From: Burhinus oedicnemus
Lineage: Eukaryota > Chordata > Aves > Charadriiformes > Burhinidae
DNA: 64,000 nt
NCBI GenBank assembly: GCA_008921705.1
Contig: VFFE01007644.1
Span: 547,971 to 611,970, forward strand
Reading direction: 5' to 3'
Positions 22,680 to 36,844 of the stretch are shown here, in pieces. Each line of letters begins with the position of its first letter. Positions within the stretch are counted from its first letter, which is position 1. Both the position numbers and the translations under genes were made by a program. Under the pieces are notes generated by a model, which saw only the letters and a program-made list of their open reading frames with translations, searched no databases and was not told the DNA's origin.

Positions 22680-25600
22680 CATATATTTATCAATATTTTG
22701 GTAGTTCTTTAGTTCTTTAACTTCTTGGCACCACAGAAACAGCTTGAACTCTAAAAAGGAGGACATACACTGGAAATACGTGATTTTTTCAGATGGATCT
22801 GAATATTATTGTTGCTGAAAACTGATTTTTCTAACATTATTCTACTATCAAGTCAACTGTGAAGCCTCCAAAAGTAATAAGCATAGCTGGTAAGATTCAG
22901 ATAAACCTGCTGAATGAGCAAGCTACATTTAAACCAGACAAAAGATTTTCCCAGGCTTGCAAGTAAAATTAAATTCAATAGAATCAAAATCAAGTGGAGC
23001 AACCTGAATTGCAAGTGTAAGTCTGCTTTATACAAAAAATATCAGATTTTTCACAGTATCAACTTGTAAAGCTAGTATATATGAACAATTACTCTTAGTG
23101 CTTAGCAGTCTGAGTATTTAAATGTGCAGAATTTCTAACTGTGTCCATAAGGAGACACCAAGTGCACAAATACCTCATCTACATATGAACTGCAGCCAAG
23201 ATAAATGACAGAATGATAAAAAAATTGGCAGATGTTTGGTTTATAGAATTCTAACAAGTTAAGGAAAAAATCATTCCATTTTTAAATTCTAAGAAGCAGA
23301 TCTAGCAGAAAATGTAATTATTACATTTGCTTCTGGAAGATGGACTTACAATCATCTTTTAAAATACTGATTTCTTTATTTTAAAGAATGTATTTTAACC
23401 ATTAGTTTGAATAGCTTTTCCTCTTCAAAAGTCTCAGTCTTCTGGAGAACTTACATCCTGTTTTGAGTGAGTGAAATCTCACTAAGCTCTCTGATTTTGG
23501 GAAACTGCATACAGAATTATTAAAAAATGTCAAGTAATCTTTGTAAGAATAGACCTTTGCACTGTGTGAACAGGGTGAACAGCTTGAGCCCATTTCTCTC
23601 GCCTCTCATTCTCCGACAGTGTCCAGGGCTTGGCCTGTATTTTCCTTATTTTATCCAATGTCTTCTTCAAAGATTGTTACATTTTCTGCTTTCTGTCCCT
23701 CCAGCCTCCATTCCACATGTGAATCAAGGGTGACTAAGCGACAGGATGTCACTGCATGTAGTAGATGCATAATTTCACCACCAGCAATTTCCCTGCAACT
23801 CCCAAGAATCTGTAATCGGGTTCTGGTGACTGATTATTGTCCACTGTATCAGCTCGCTCAAAAAGCCTCTTCCACTGGTGTTCCCACTAGTTCCTCAGAT
23901 TCACCTCATAAAGACCGGTTCCAGTTTGGGAACCTCCCTACTCACCTCACCAATATTAATAATTGATTCAGCTTTTCCTTTGAAAGCAACTTGTTTCACC
24001 TGCTCCCTATATTACCTCTTGGTTCCACCAAAACCTTCGCAGGCTGTTTGTTCCTTAGTCTGTACCTTTCTGGGAGCCTCAGGCTTAGCTAAAGACAATA
24101 ACCTTTGAAGTGATTCTTTTAATTCCTTTTTAACTGTAATCCTCACTTTTACTCTTCAGATACTTTTATGATCTTTTCCCTGTGTTTTCATTCTTACAAG
24201 ACTGTTGAATGTGAATGTTGACTATGCTCACACAAGATAATGTTCATCTATTTACTTTCTCATAGTTACATCTTGGAACGTGTCCTGTGCACTATTCATG
24301 GCTACGCACAGGACTATTGTGTCTCTTCCACTGGATTTTTACAACTTTCTGTGCCAAGAAACTATCATTATCTCTAATCTCTTCTTCATGACCCAGCATT
24401 ACTTTGACCCAACCTACATTGCGTATTTTTGGAATGCTTGGGTTGTACAGGCATCAACTAAAGAAAACTTTCAAAATCCATCCAAACTATTTGGTGTATG
24501 TTTATAAAAACTTGGCCATATATTGCGTGTAAAAATGACATTTCTTCAAGCAACTGAGCCCACGCCTACTTACAGTATTTGGTCCATGCTCTCTGTTACT
24601 ACTCTGTTAGCTCTGTGCTACTCTGTGAGCACAAAATGTTCATCTCAGCTGTGTTTTTAAAGACATTAATGCTTTGCTTGAAAGCAATATATTCTGCTAA
24701 TGTCTTCTGAGCTTTTCACAGAGATCTTTGAAATCATTAATGAAATTTGTCTTTTAGATGAGCTAAAACCTTATCTCCAGTGTGATGTTCATAATATTCT
24801 AGCCATTGTAACTAATTTTGTTAGAACTAAACGTGTTGTTGAATGTGATTATTTTAATTTGAAGTAAGAATTAATGAAATTTAGAATATTTTTTCTTTGA
24901 CTAAAAAGTACAATCTAACATCATTTTAAGACAAACATGATACTATGCAAATTCATATTGTATGTATTTCATTCTCTGGTATTTATATTAAATATTGTCT
25001 GGGTATGATTCAGCAGTCTTATTTGCCTTTCAGAATGCAACTCAAGAGCTTAAACTGTGAGTCAAGAAACTGTAACCAAGCTCAAGTAGAATCCTGTCTT
25101 TTAAAACTACATGTTATATACTGTGTAGATTATATATATCTGGTTGTTTAAACTCTTCAAACTTATTCTTCAGTGGCTAAATAGTTTCTATTGAAATCCA
25201 AAATTTGACCAGATAATTAGAAAATATACTGTTAAAGCTGTAATGAAACACAGGTTTTTTATTTCCCATCCCATATTTGTTAGATTGAGCAAGGTGTCAT
25301 TCAGTGGTTCTATATGAGTTTAGTCTGCTTTTCTTTTTCTTTTCGTAATAAGGATGTGATTTGCGGCAAGAGGCATCCTAACAAGGGTATATTTCTAGCA
25401 GAGGTATGGAAGACTTGTAGCAGGCATGGGTAAAAATTAGCCTAGTACAGCATATACGCTCCTAGAGGTGCAAGCTCAAAAAAAATTAAAAAACAATCCT
25501 TTAGCTGCCATAGGTAGCAGGAAGGACTGCTAAGATGGTCAGAAGAAGAAAGAGCCTATTTTGCCAAGAGCAGACAAGATAGGTAGGCATGTTTTGTTTC

Positions 25601-28600
25601 ATAAAATAAGCAAAGGAGGGATACAAGTGTACCCTACAGACACTTATGTCACTCATCGTTATGTCATTAGGGAAGAAAAGCAATCAAAGGCGAAGAATGG
25701 AACTGATGTAAGACCACCAGGCATAAAAAAAAAATCAGAAATAAATACACTCCTCTTCATAAAAGACTCCTTACTATGAGAGAAGCAGAGTCTAGAGCAC
25801 TTTTCAAAGAGCAGGCATTTGTTTTTAACTTAAAGCTTGGTAAATTTGTAGGAGGGATTATCTGATATGGCCTGACCTGCCGCTTCCCCGGAAAGATGTC
25901 TTCCGTTCCTATAATTTTGCATTTCTGTTTCCTAGCAGGTTATCAACTGGCTTAATACCAACATCATATTTTTATTTATGATGCATGGTCCTTCTTTAAT
26001 ATTTAGTGACTCTTTAAGAAGGAAACATTGCTGGGGGTATGTTAGATACCCTCAAGAGCAACTCCATGTCCTCCATTGCTCTTGTTCAAAATACCTACCT
26101 TCTTTTTGCGGAGCTGATTCTTAGAAGCGTTTATTATTTGTCATCTTTGGTGGGAAGATTTCCTACTCTCACATGCTTTTAGCTGGCTTATTCATGAAAG
26201 GAAACATCCTCTGCTGTTTAATAAGGGTCAGCTGCTTGGAAGTCTTATCATACTGTTTCTTCCACTGCAGCCTCCTAATCAAAAACTCCTTTTAACTTAT
26301 TCAAAAATTCAGAATTCTTTGGTTTGACACGCTATCCAGAGGTTGACTATAAGGATATAAGGTAAAAAAGAATATTCCAACAATGAATCTTCTGTGTCCC
26401 ATAAGCCTGCTTGATGTTTCTGTCACGATTTGTAGGTGGTGTTGCAAACTCATTTGATTGTATGTCATAAAAACCTGATGCTGTGTACATCTGTCTGCAG
26501 TATTATGACACATGATTGAAAAAAATATTTATTATATCACTTGAAATAACCTGTAATATGTAAGTACTGAACCAGCAAACAAAGAAATCTACAGGCAACT
26601 GTATCCTTTTCAGTGTGTACAGTGTGCTAACTACATCTGTCTTCTTTCAGTCCCAACCCTTGCACAAAATTGAGAGCATTAGGATCTAAAATCATGTATA
26701 AGCAAAAAGTAATTCAAATAAACTAAAGCATATGGCAAGAAAAGAAAAAAAAACCCCAAACCATCTGTACCTAAATAATCATATACAGAATATATTCGGA
26801 ATAAATTGTTTGATCTTCTGGCCAGCAAGCCTGCCCAATTTTTTACCATTCATCACCTGACTTTACAAGAAATATCTCTGACTCCTTGATAACATGTTTC
26901 TGGCAGTAATGTTCTCCAGATTCCTCTAGATAAATACCTCAATGCAATGTGGATTGACAGGTGTTACTAAATTAAATGCAAACAGCATCGCTTCTGAATG
27001 TGAGGAATAGCACGTAAGAAGGTATTGTCATATAAAGAAGAAATACAGAATAGAAGATATTCATCATTTGCTTGCAATACTTTGAGGGTATATTCTCCTC
27101 TTGGGACTGTATTAATATATAACTGTGTCTTTACCGAGGCAAGTTTTTGAATGCATAGAATCCATAAGTCGGATTTTTCACCTTTCTTTATTACACCTGA
27201 CATGTTTGATGGTGTTCATCACTTTCACAATTCCACTGATACTCTTTACTTCGTGTCTCGATAAATTTGTCTGATCCACATACCATCTACAACTGCAGCA
27301 GTAAAAGGTGTCACTGGCTGTGGAAATGTGCCTTCTATAAATAGGTATATTTCTCTTTTCTTCTCCTATATTGTCCAAAAACTTTTTTATTATGTGCCAG
27401 AGCACACAGTTTATTAATGTCAAAATTACAATATTCTTTTTGACAGAGTAGTTAACACTGGCACCTTTCTAATGGAAAATTAAACGTAATTAATATTTCA
27501 TTCTGCATGTTGAAGAAAGGGAGCACCTTTAAAACCTTGTTGTGATTAGCATGTCTTCATAGAAATGGCAAAAATAAACTTTACGCAATAAACTCCAGGT
27601 ACATTAATTTTCAATTATTTTTCCCAAACACCTACTTAGGAACTTTCAGATGCGACTTTTTTTTTCTGTTGTCCCTCTCAAGTTATTTGTATGTTTAATT
27701 GGCAGAGGAATAAACTCAGAGATCAGAAACAATTTTAACAAGGCACTTCAAAAAAGTTTATTTTCAGTTTTTGAATTATTCCAGACTGTGATTTGTTAGG
27801 GTGACTTTTACAGAACCAGGAGTATAGAAAAGGAACTTGACAAAGATGAGACTGTACAATAGCCTCAGTGATTAAAGGATCATAAAACTAAACAGAAATT
27901 GTCTGTATTGTATTGTGTGTGCAAGTGTATTGCCAAGACTTCACAACCTCTTCCATATTATCTTAGCTTTGCAAAAAAGTGTATTAAACTGTGTTGGTAG
28001 TATTTCCTTTCTCTCTCTGTATATATATCCAAGATAATTTGTTTTTCTCACAGGCAATTTTCTGGATTACTATTTTTAATAGGATAATCAAATCTAGAGC
28101 CATGTATTAACATGCTTTTTATGCCTTCTGTATTGTTACTGTTTCATACAACTACAAAGATAAATTTTGCATAGTGTAAGGTCTTTAGTTTAGCCTGGAC
28201 AAGATAAATTCTTAATTTTAAATCTGGAAAAAATCCCACAAGTCATCTACTATATTAATGAGACAACAACACTGAATGAATTTGAACTACTTAAAGAACA
28301 GTATACTTGCCAGGACCCTATTATAACATCTAACATATTAAGGAAGGGTTTTTCTTTTTTGTAGCTGAACTTAATGAACAAAAAGGACTAAACAATTCAG
28401 TTGACTAAGAACAGATTTTTGTTTATGTAGTTTCCTAAAAAAATCCACATGCACTTTGTTGTATGTAACAGTAAAAAGCATTCACTGCATTCACCATAAA
28501 TTACATAAAGTTTTACTTCTCATCATTTTCCTTAGTTGTTATTTCTTATAGTCTGAACAGCCTTGCAAGCACTGTGTAGTGACAGTGTAAAAGTTAGTAC

Positions 28601-28840
28601 CGAATACCTTTCCTTTTCCATTCCATCACTCAGTACTGCAGCAATTCAAATACTTTTACTGAAATACGTCACATCTACTCTTGAGCAAGAAGAGATATTT
28701 TTGATATATTTGAACATTGCCTGCTCAAGTCGTTTTTTTATGAGTATGGGGAAAAATGATTTTAATTAAGTAAAAGTTCCAATTTATTTTTGCGTTACTA
28801 TCTCAGGAATTTGTCTAAAGGTTTAAAATCGTCAATCTTT
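22680..28840. other. AT-rich single-copy DNA, no gene seen
   Basis: No recognisable gene, RNA, LTR or CR1 end. Open frames are short and motif-free. The section 25440-25800 is A-rich with a loosely retroposon-like look but has no identifiable family. Confidence 0.45.
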
Positions 28841-29039
28841 GTCATACTCAGTGCATACTAAGAAGAGGATGTGGGCTGTGTATCGTTGAATGCAGGCATA
28901 TCTGCAAACGGCAGTGGAGGAAATATTTTTCCCTATGGTCTCTCTTTTGCAAACTCCAATCCCAGGAGAGATGTTGAGCAGCAACAGCAGGGTCTATGTG
29001 GATGAGTGAAAGAATATATTTGCTGAACACCCATAGCAC

Positions 29040-29168
29040 TGACCAGCTAGACACTTGCAGACGGTACAATTCATAGTCCCTCGTCCTTGTCATATTTCCC
29101 ACTTCAGTCTGGTGATAGGAATATAGGGGAACTAAGAGCATTGGCAAGTCCTTGTCGTCAGTATACTG
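29040..29168 (-). other. Weak candidate exon start (acceptor only)
   Basis: On the minus strand a good acceptor (CACCTTTTTTGTGTGCCTGTGCAG) ends at about 29169. An open frame beginning TATACTGACGACAAGG follows and reads YTDDKDLPMLLVPLYSYHQT before losing protein-like character. No consensus donor (GTRAGT) follows within a normal exon length. I cannot assign a family. It may be chance. Confidence 0.15.
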
Positions 29169-31779
29169 CACAGGCACACAAAAAAGGTGAGAATCCCATG
29201 TAGTGAGTGAGCATTAAAAAATACCAGACATTAAAATTCCCTAACCCAAATATCAGCCTGTCTGCTTACCCAGAACACAGAATTTTTATTTTTTTTAATT
29301 AAGTATCCTCATATCTAAAATTACAGTCAATAATTTTAAGCTGCTCCATGCAGCAAGAAAGTACGTGTATCCTCCTGTTTTTAAAGAAGATACGGTCTGT
29401 TGAAACGAAACAACAAAAAGACTCCTCATTTATAGTTGCATGGATGCTGTGAGCTGATGGACAGGAAAGAAATTTTCTTCATGGACTGCAAAAGGAGACA
29501 AGTCTCCTTTTGCTCCCCTTTGCAGCTTTGATCATCGGTAGAAGTATAGTAAATATTAAAGCATTAAAAATATGCTTTATATTCTGTTTTATGTATTTAC
29601 TACTTCCATCATCGACAAACTGAAATTATGTAAGGTGCAAGGATGGAGTGGCAAATGGGACTAGTGACAGCATCTGGACATCTCCTGATTCACACAACAG
29701 CTTTGGAGTTACTGAGAGAAACTGTTGCTGAACCTGAATAATGTGTAATTAGTACAGGATGGCAAAATGCTTCCAGAGGGCAAATTTAATCTCTGGGGAC
29801 CAGATGCCAGCCAGTTCCAGCACCTAGTCTTTGGTAAACCATCTCTGTCACCGATTGCTTTTGTTCATGAAAAAGCAGCTGTAATAGGGTGTGACAGGGA
29901 GGCAGTCCGCAGCGGAGAAGAACACAGTCAAACTTTAAATGCAGTTCTGTGTTCCAAGAAGTGCTCTCCTGATGTAGCCTTTGGAAGCCAGGTCTACTCT
30001 TGCTTCACAGTGAATTAGAGCTTTTATTGCATCAGTATGTAAATAGTGGTAGCTGTAAGTATCTCCGCCTAGAGGGACTGGTTGTTGTGTAGCAATAAGT
30101 GGCATTACAACGAAAATCAGTAGAGCTCAGCAGCTAAGGTTATGTCTATAATAGTAAATTAATGAGGAACCTGATTGTCCGTACTGTGAATTGTTGAAAT
30201 AGTCCCTGGCATGGGTTTTTTTCCTGGATCAACTAGCACTCTCCCAAATAATACCTAGGCACATATACCCACATATACCTAGGCAGTGTGTATGAGTAAG
30301 CAGAGGCAAGACACTATTTCCAACAGTCAGTTTGCGTCCAATCACTCAGATTTAGAAAGCAAGAATATTTAGCAACATGAATGCAAACCACTCCACATCA
30401 GCAGGTCTCAAAGCCAGATAATACTTGCAAACACTTTGTATTTATGATATAGGTTTATTCTCAATGAAACAGATGGCTCTGTGATTGCTTTACCCTTCAT
30501 AATTTCTGAACACATTACAAAAATATCTCAAGAAGGGGCATGGAGACTTCAGAAGCTCCACCAGGACCAGAACTCTCTGAAAACCACTGAAGGAGGTTCA
30601 AACAAAGCTTCATTCCATATTTCCAAGCCCTAAGTGACAGCAAAAAGGAAAATGGCCATAAAACAACTTTCTCTCTGGTAGTAGTTGGTTCTTTAGCACT
30701 TGATAGTTAGCCTTTAGTAGTTTTATTTAACTCATTCAGCAAATGTTAACTATCAAACTATATTATTTCAAACTTGAGGAGAGCTGTACGCCAGACAAAA
30801 AAGACTTTTAGATTGACTGTACCAGAATTCTTTAACTTACTAAGTGCTTCTTTAGATTTTGAAGTAAATACTGAACTGTCAGAGCTTTACAGAGTTGTTT
30901 CAAAATGCCACCCATGCCTAGAATTTTGCAAAAGTTCCTGCAGATTTCTCACAGTCCAACATATGAACTAGTAATGCACTGTACTGAAGTTAATATACTT
31001 CAGGAATGGGAGAATAGGGAAAGAGATTTTCTTGAGCAAGTGCCAAGTTCTTGAACAATGAAGATTTGGAACATCTGAAATTGTTCACAAAATCAAGTCA
31101 AATGCATCAATGTAGTGTTTCAGGTAATGAAAAATATGAGAGGAAAATATTAACATTTATTAAAACTCTGAATGTTTTTCAGACTTTTTTTAATTCTCCC
31201 ATACTTGAAGGTCAAAGGAGTGCTAACCCATGCACAGCCTTAGGTTTTTGATTGCCCCACTCTTACGGGACAAGGACAGCCTACATCCAATGAGAGTTTT
31301 GTAAGCATCATGCCCTATTTTAATGAGCTTAGCCTACCATATATGACATATGTGAAGTGGGTCATTTTAGCAGAAGGCACTACACACATTCAGCAGACTG
31401 ACCTCCAGGGAGTTCTAAGGATATTAACCCAGCTTTCAGAAAAGCTCAAACTGTCAATCAAATATGCCTGAGTAGATACAGTCAACAAAAGTATTTCCCG
31501 TGATTTCCATTTCCTATTGCAAATGGCGGCAAAATTTTTGTGTCATATTCTGAGGATTGAAGCACTCAACCCATATATTGAAAGACATATATATTAGATA
31601 TAAAAATAACTCTGCAGTATAGCATACCACTCTGAGCTATTATAGCTAGTCAGTATAAAGGAAATTGACTGATACTTTTGAGCACTCATTCAGCATACAA
31701 TTTAATAGGGCATTGTGCAATGTCTTTCTTCATTAGAAAAGAGGAGGGAAAACAAGTACAGCAAGCAAAAAATATGACT

Positions 31780-32700
31780 TTCATTTGCAGCTGAGGCTCA
31801 AGTAATTATGTTTACAGCATGAATTTTAAAATTTTCTTGTTATTCAAAACTTTAGTCTGCTTTTAATTAAGACCTGTATGTTGGTTGAAAAAATATAGTA
31901 TATTTGCATAGAAATAATCACGGCAAGCTGAAATCTTAATTTTAAGCCATTTTAATCACTTTCCGTGGACTGGTAATTACTTCTAGTTGATACATTTGAA
32001 GTGATTCCTTGCAGCAATTGAATATATTCACACCAATTGAAGTTTTCTCTGGTACTGAGAGATCATATGCATATGATATCTCTGGGAGTGGGCAAATGAT
32101 ATTTTTTATCACGGCCTAATAATTAACAGAAATTCTTAGTCTGTGTTGCTTGAGCTCCAACAAAATAAGCTTATAATTACTTGTAGCTCTAGGTAAGGTA
32201 AATATTTGATGTTATAGTGGCAAATCAGTTTTAGTGATATACAAGTCAGCTCGTGATATATATGTCCTTAGCCTTAGCCTTTAATTGTACTATAGATATT
32301 AATAACACAGGCAAGGTCAATTCTACTGCATCTGCTGTTGTTGCTTCATGCTACAGGCGGATAACCTGGGAGACAGAGCCAGCAGAGCATCAAGCTAATG
32401 AACTCCCTTGAGACTGATGCTTTTCATAGGCTGAAAACCAGGAGATAGCTATTAGCAAACTCAGTGCTGGAAAAATAGTTAAGAATCTATTTTACTGCTA
32501 AAATGTGTTTAAAAGGTGATAAAAATAATGCTCTTCAATGCAAAGAATCTGGAACAGGTTCTAATTTAAACTGCTAATTCTTTTCCAAGTTGAATACATG
32601 AAACAATAATTGGATTTATTAAGAATTCTTGTGAGTGTTGCTTTATGTTTGTTTCCTTTTGATGTTTTCTTAGAAACACAAAAAGGCTCATTCTAAATTA
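31780..32700. promoter_or_regulatory. Candidate conserved non-coding element, homeodomain-site-rich
   Basis: This AT-rich block is dense in homeodomain-type cores: TTTAATTAAG (31862), GGTAATTAC (31972), CTAATAATTAAC (32116), TATAATTACTTG (32172) and CTAATGAA (32395). It also holds a perfect 16-bp palindrome, ATCATATGCATATGAT (32062-32077), with a POU/octamer-like half, and a SOX-like AACAATAATTGG (32604). Such clustering without coding potential is typical of developmental enhancers in vertebrate gene deserts. This is inference from composition. Conservation was not testable. Confidence 0.25.
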
Positions 32701-34494
32701 CAGAAAAAATATTTTTAACCAGTGTGAAAGAACAAAAAACTGGTTCAGGAAATCTGCTGCTTCCTAACTGACACTGATGTTTTAGGGTCATGTGGAATAA
32801 CTGTCTTGCACAGTGTACCAGAGTTATTTAGAGAAGTTGGGGTTTTTTTTATTTTTTTATTAAAAATACAGTTTAGTAAGCAAACTTCACTAATACATGG
32901 AACATCGAAAGAACAAGTTAGCTAAGTGCATTGCACTCAGAAATATTAAATCAGCTGTTTTGGACTGCTCTGAACATTTCAGAGGATGCTTGGTGCAGGA
33001 CTGATGGGATTTAGAGAATCAGATGCACCCAAAGGAAATACCTGAGTCTGTAAACTTTGCAAGGTTATATAAGTTACAATGTTTGCATCCCACTGCAATT
33101 CCTCCTCTTTAGTTTAATCTTGCAGTTAGCTGAGCATTTTGTAAGATTGCCTCATGGATTGTTATATTACAGCTTCACAAGAAGTACATAGGACAGGCAT
33201 GAAAGAACCAAACATGTAGGAAGGAACTCATATTCACTCAAGTGCTTAATATGGAGGAGGCAAGAAGAGGAAAGGAAAGTATGCCAAAATGGAATATCTT
33301 ACATGCTCACAGACATCTTCAAATTTGGTATTATAGTTGTGAGGACAGGGCTGAAAGATATCAAACTAAAATAATGAATGAAATAAAGACATTGCTGAAA
33401 TATTAGTAGAAGCATTTATGGTAAGTTGGGAAAAAAACTTTCAAAAAATTTTTACTGCAGAAGAAGTAGGAGATGTTTGTGAACAATCAGCTTTATCCCC
33501 AGAGTGTGAATGCTGGCTTGGAGAAAATTCCCCAATGGCATTTGCATTCTGCTCATCTGACTTTGCTTACGTAGGAAAAATGTTTAATCCTCAAGAAATT
33601 AAAATTACTTTCTCCAAAAATTGGGAAGGAATAACTAAAAAAGAACATGCAGTTTCTGCCAACCATGGGAGGCTGAAAACTTTGGTGGAGAAATGGAGAT
33701 GAAGGCAGTAGAGAAGGCAGAGGTTTGGGACTGAAGAGGAGGTGACAGGCAGGAGTTCACATTTCACGGTTCTAAAAAATCATTAATTTTGCACAGGGAA
33801 AACATAGTTCCGGACAGGATTATCACGGAGGACAGTTGTTAATGTCTGTGTTGCCAAGGCATGAGAATAAGGAAGCTGATGAAAGTTCTTGGCAATATTT
33901 CATTATTTACTTTCATAATTATAATGATTAAGTTTAGGTTCCTTCTAGCATACACATCAGGACTAAACTCAGTTTTGCTCTGATGCAAAAAAGGCTTTTG
34001 TTTTTCCTCCCTTTTTTTTCTTTGTTTTCCTGTTTGTTTTTTTTGATGTCACAGATCAAAGGAATCTGGAGAAAAAAAGAGCAAAACGGATATTTCAGGG
34101 GAAGGGACAAAGAAGGAGACAGAAAAGCTCTCTCTGCTATGTGTGGATAGCACACAAGTTTTGTGATGGTGGATAGAGAGACAAGAGCAATCCTTCCCTC
34201 TAAATGGTTGGGCAAGGTGCAACCTGAAGTCCCGTATCTTGACTTATAACCTCCAGTGTGTTTAGGATGGACCAAACAGAGAAGCTCCATGGAAAGTGTG
34301 GGGCCAGACCCTACACACTTCTAAGTTCCCCAAAGCTGCACCTGGCACAGAATTCACACTGGATATTCTTACACTGGATCATCTTAAGCATGTGGGCCAA
34401 GAGACTTGTCTGATCTAGTCTCCTTACTGAAACAGTGCCAAGCCTCCTTCCTTACCCTCCAAATAAGAGAATCGAGCAAAAGACCATAAAATAA

Positions 34495-34833
34495 GATTTC
34501 AGTTTCAATGCTTATAAATACTTAAAGGGAGGGCGCTGGGAGGATGGCACCAGTCTTCTTGCAGTGGTGCCCAGTGATAGGACAAGAGGTAATGGGCACA
34601 AACTTGACCATAGGAAGTTCCATCTGAACACGAGGAGGAACTTTTTTGCTTTGAGGGTGGCAGAGCACTGAAACAGGCTGCCCAGAGAGGTGGTGGAGTC
34701 TCCGACTCTGGGGACATTCAAAACACACCTGGACGCCATCCTGTGCAACCTGCTCTAGGTGAACATGTTCTGGCAGGGGGGTTGGACTAGGTGACCTCCA
34801 GAGGTCCCTTCCAACCCCTGTGATTCTGTGATC
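34495..34833 (+). mobile_element. CR1 3' fragment, moderately diverged
   Basis: A sense CR1 remnant. It starts in the YKYLKGG region, then AGTGATAGGACAAGAGGTAATGG (SDRTRGN), TTCCATCTGAACACGAGGAGG, CTGCCCAGAGAGGTGGTGGAG (RLPREVVE) and ACCTGCTCTAG (NLL stop). The 3' block GGTTGGACTAGGTGACCTCC follows, and it ends TGTGATTCTGTGAT. It belongs to the CR1 group with the TGACCTCCAGAGGTCCCTTCCAACC-type 3' end, distinct from the 1830 and 4140 copies (ATGATCTTAAAGG type). One in-frame stop lies at the codon before NRLPREV. Antisense frames over it are by-products. Confidence 0.93.
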
Positions 34834-34839
34834 TACGCA

Positions 34840-36840
34840 TATTTTCTAATTTTCTAAACATTTTTAGTACATGATTACATAGACTTGCTCAATCCTGGAG
34901 TGCCTGACATTGAATGTTACCTTTGGGGACTGATCCGGCATGCTGTATGGCAGGAACCACAACTATTGAGCTGCAGCATAAGTGCAACTTAAAATAAATC
35001 CACAATGCTCTACATACTACTTTTTCATATACTTTTTCATTATATATGAAATTATTTGAGGGAGAAGAAAGAAAACACATAAGGAGTAATAATGTTCTCA
35101 TAAGTTAGAAGAAAAAATGGAAGGGTTTTTTTTGTAATAAAAATGATCCCTCATTTCAGTTTTTGATTGTTAACAACTACAATATAACTAATGCCATAAT
35201 TCCACACAGCATTTTCACTTCAATTTGACATTGGTTCAAAACTGAAGTGACCGTAAATTATCTTTAATCTTGTGAAAGTAATACATATAAAATAATAGTA
35301 ATGAAAATAATAACTTAAAGTTAAAAAATATCTCCATAGATCTTCACTACACATAAATGAAATACGGAGTTGAAGTGTTAAATGCAGTTCTTAAGCAGTC
35401 CTGTCTTAATTTTTAATTCTAGAGACTTACATGATATGGAAGAATGAGATAAAATGTGCATTTACTAGCAAGCAGCCTTCTTAATCATCATAGTAGTTAC
35501 TATTGGCCAGACAAGTACTTATGAAGTATGGCATTGCTGTCGGCAAAACTATTTATCTGTATGACACTATATGTCACTTTTGAACTTCGACTTGACATCC
35601 ATAAAATTACATTTTCATCAAACTGAAAGATCAAGCTTTCTGTGCTGACTCACTTGGGTCAACATTTTGCAAATGACTGGATTTACCACTTGAACCATAA
35701 ACCCTTTGTGAATAATTTTGTGCACTGATGTTTGATAGCCTAGGGCACAGATCATAATTTCTGAGCTAAAGAAGAGGTGTCAAAGCAAAATAAATTTCTT
35801 TTCTGCATACCAGATTACTTAGTCCAATGTGCTTTCTCATATGGTGGTTGTTAAATATCTTACAAACTGTTAATTTAGTTGAATTCTCAGACACTATAAA
35901 CAACTTAATTCCCCTAAGACTTATTTTTAGTACCTTTACAGTAGTTCAAAAGATCAGCTGCCCCAGTAGACTAAAAGCTTTTAATTGATAATAGATTTTT
36001 TTTTCCCTGCTGGGAAGCCTTTGGCTTGATTTCCAGGTACTGTTTACAAACTCAGCAGAGATATGAATTTAAGATGAGCGTGCAAAATAGAAAAGCTGCT
36101 GTTTGTTTCAATTGACTGGAGTGATTAGTGGTGTTTCATCTGTCTTCATACCTGCAGCTTAGAGATGGATGAGAAGTAACACACAGCTGGATAGCTGATC
36201 TCAGAAGAGTGATAGCCCATCGTGCCCTACATGCCTTGGTTACATATCTGAAATGCTGGCTGGAAGTTTGCACAACACTTTTATATTAAGAAGTTGTATC
36301 TAAGCAACTGCAGGTTTTATCCTTTTTGGATGTCAGAAGTTTTTCAATAGACCAAAGTTTCACTGAAAAATGTCAGTTATCCAGGCCTTCTGAAATGTCT
36401 CACTCAAAACAAAATTGGTCACACAAGCTTTACCACAGCCCAAGGGAGGATATCATGTGACTGCCCAGAATTCTTTTAAAGTCCACACCGACTGGATGTT
36501 GGTAGAAGTTGCTGGATCCCTTGGGAACTAGTTTAGTCCAGAACAGCTCCATCCCCCCAGGCAAACTTGCCTTGTTGTCTGCAAATACTCTGTGAAACCA
36601 GTATTCTAAGACCATCTCCATGAATATCTTTTAGGAGAGTTTCAAGTGCTCTTGTCACCAGCTCCTGCAGGCAGTGTTTTATCCAAGAAACAGCAGTAAC
36701 TTCCAATATCTCGTCTACAGCTCTCTACCAAAGAACAGGTGTGGGTGCTATTCTAACCACTAGCCTACTTTGCTGCAACATCATTTTGTATGATGTGGTT
36801 TCTACATGAGCATGCTCTGTCTCCGTGTGTACCCCACAGT
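34840..36840. other. AT-rich single-copy DNA, no gene seen
   Basis: No recognisable gene or repeat. The minus frame at 36430-36621 (63 residues) looks mildly protein-like but is not identifiable and has no clear splice sites. Confidence 0.4.
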
Positions 36841-36844
36841 TCAT

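Noticed and set aside
22479..22766. Leu-Pro-Ser-Phe repeat protein and its Lys/Glu-Gly-Arg antisense partner
   Set aside because: Both are translations of the GGAA microsatellite.
29767..30018. 83-residue plus-strand frame with balanced composition
   Set aside because: No clear acceptor or donor and no recognisable family. Less convincing than 63393-63550.
33418..33702. 94-residue plus-strand frame with moderately protein-like content
   Set aside because: No splice sites of quality, no motif, AT-rich codon use as in the flanks.
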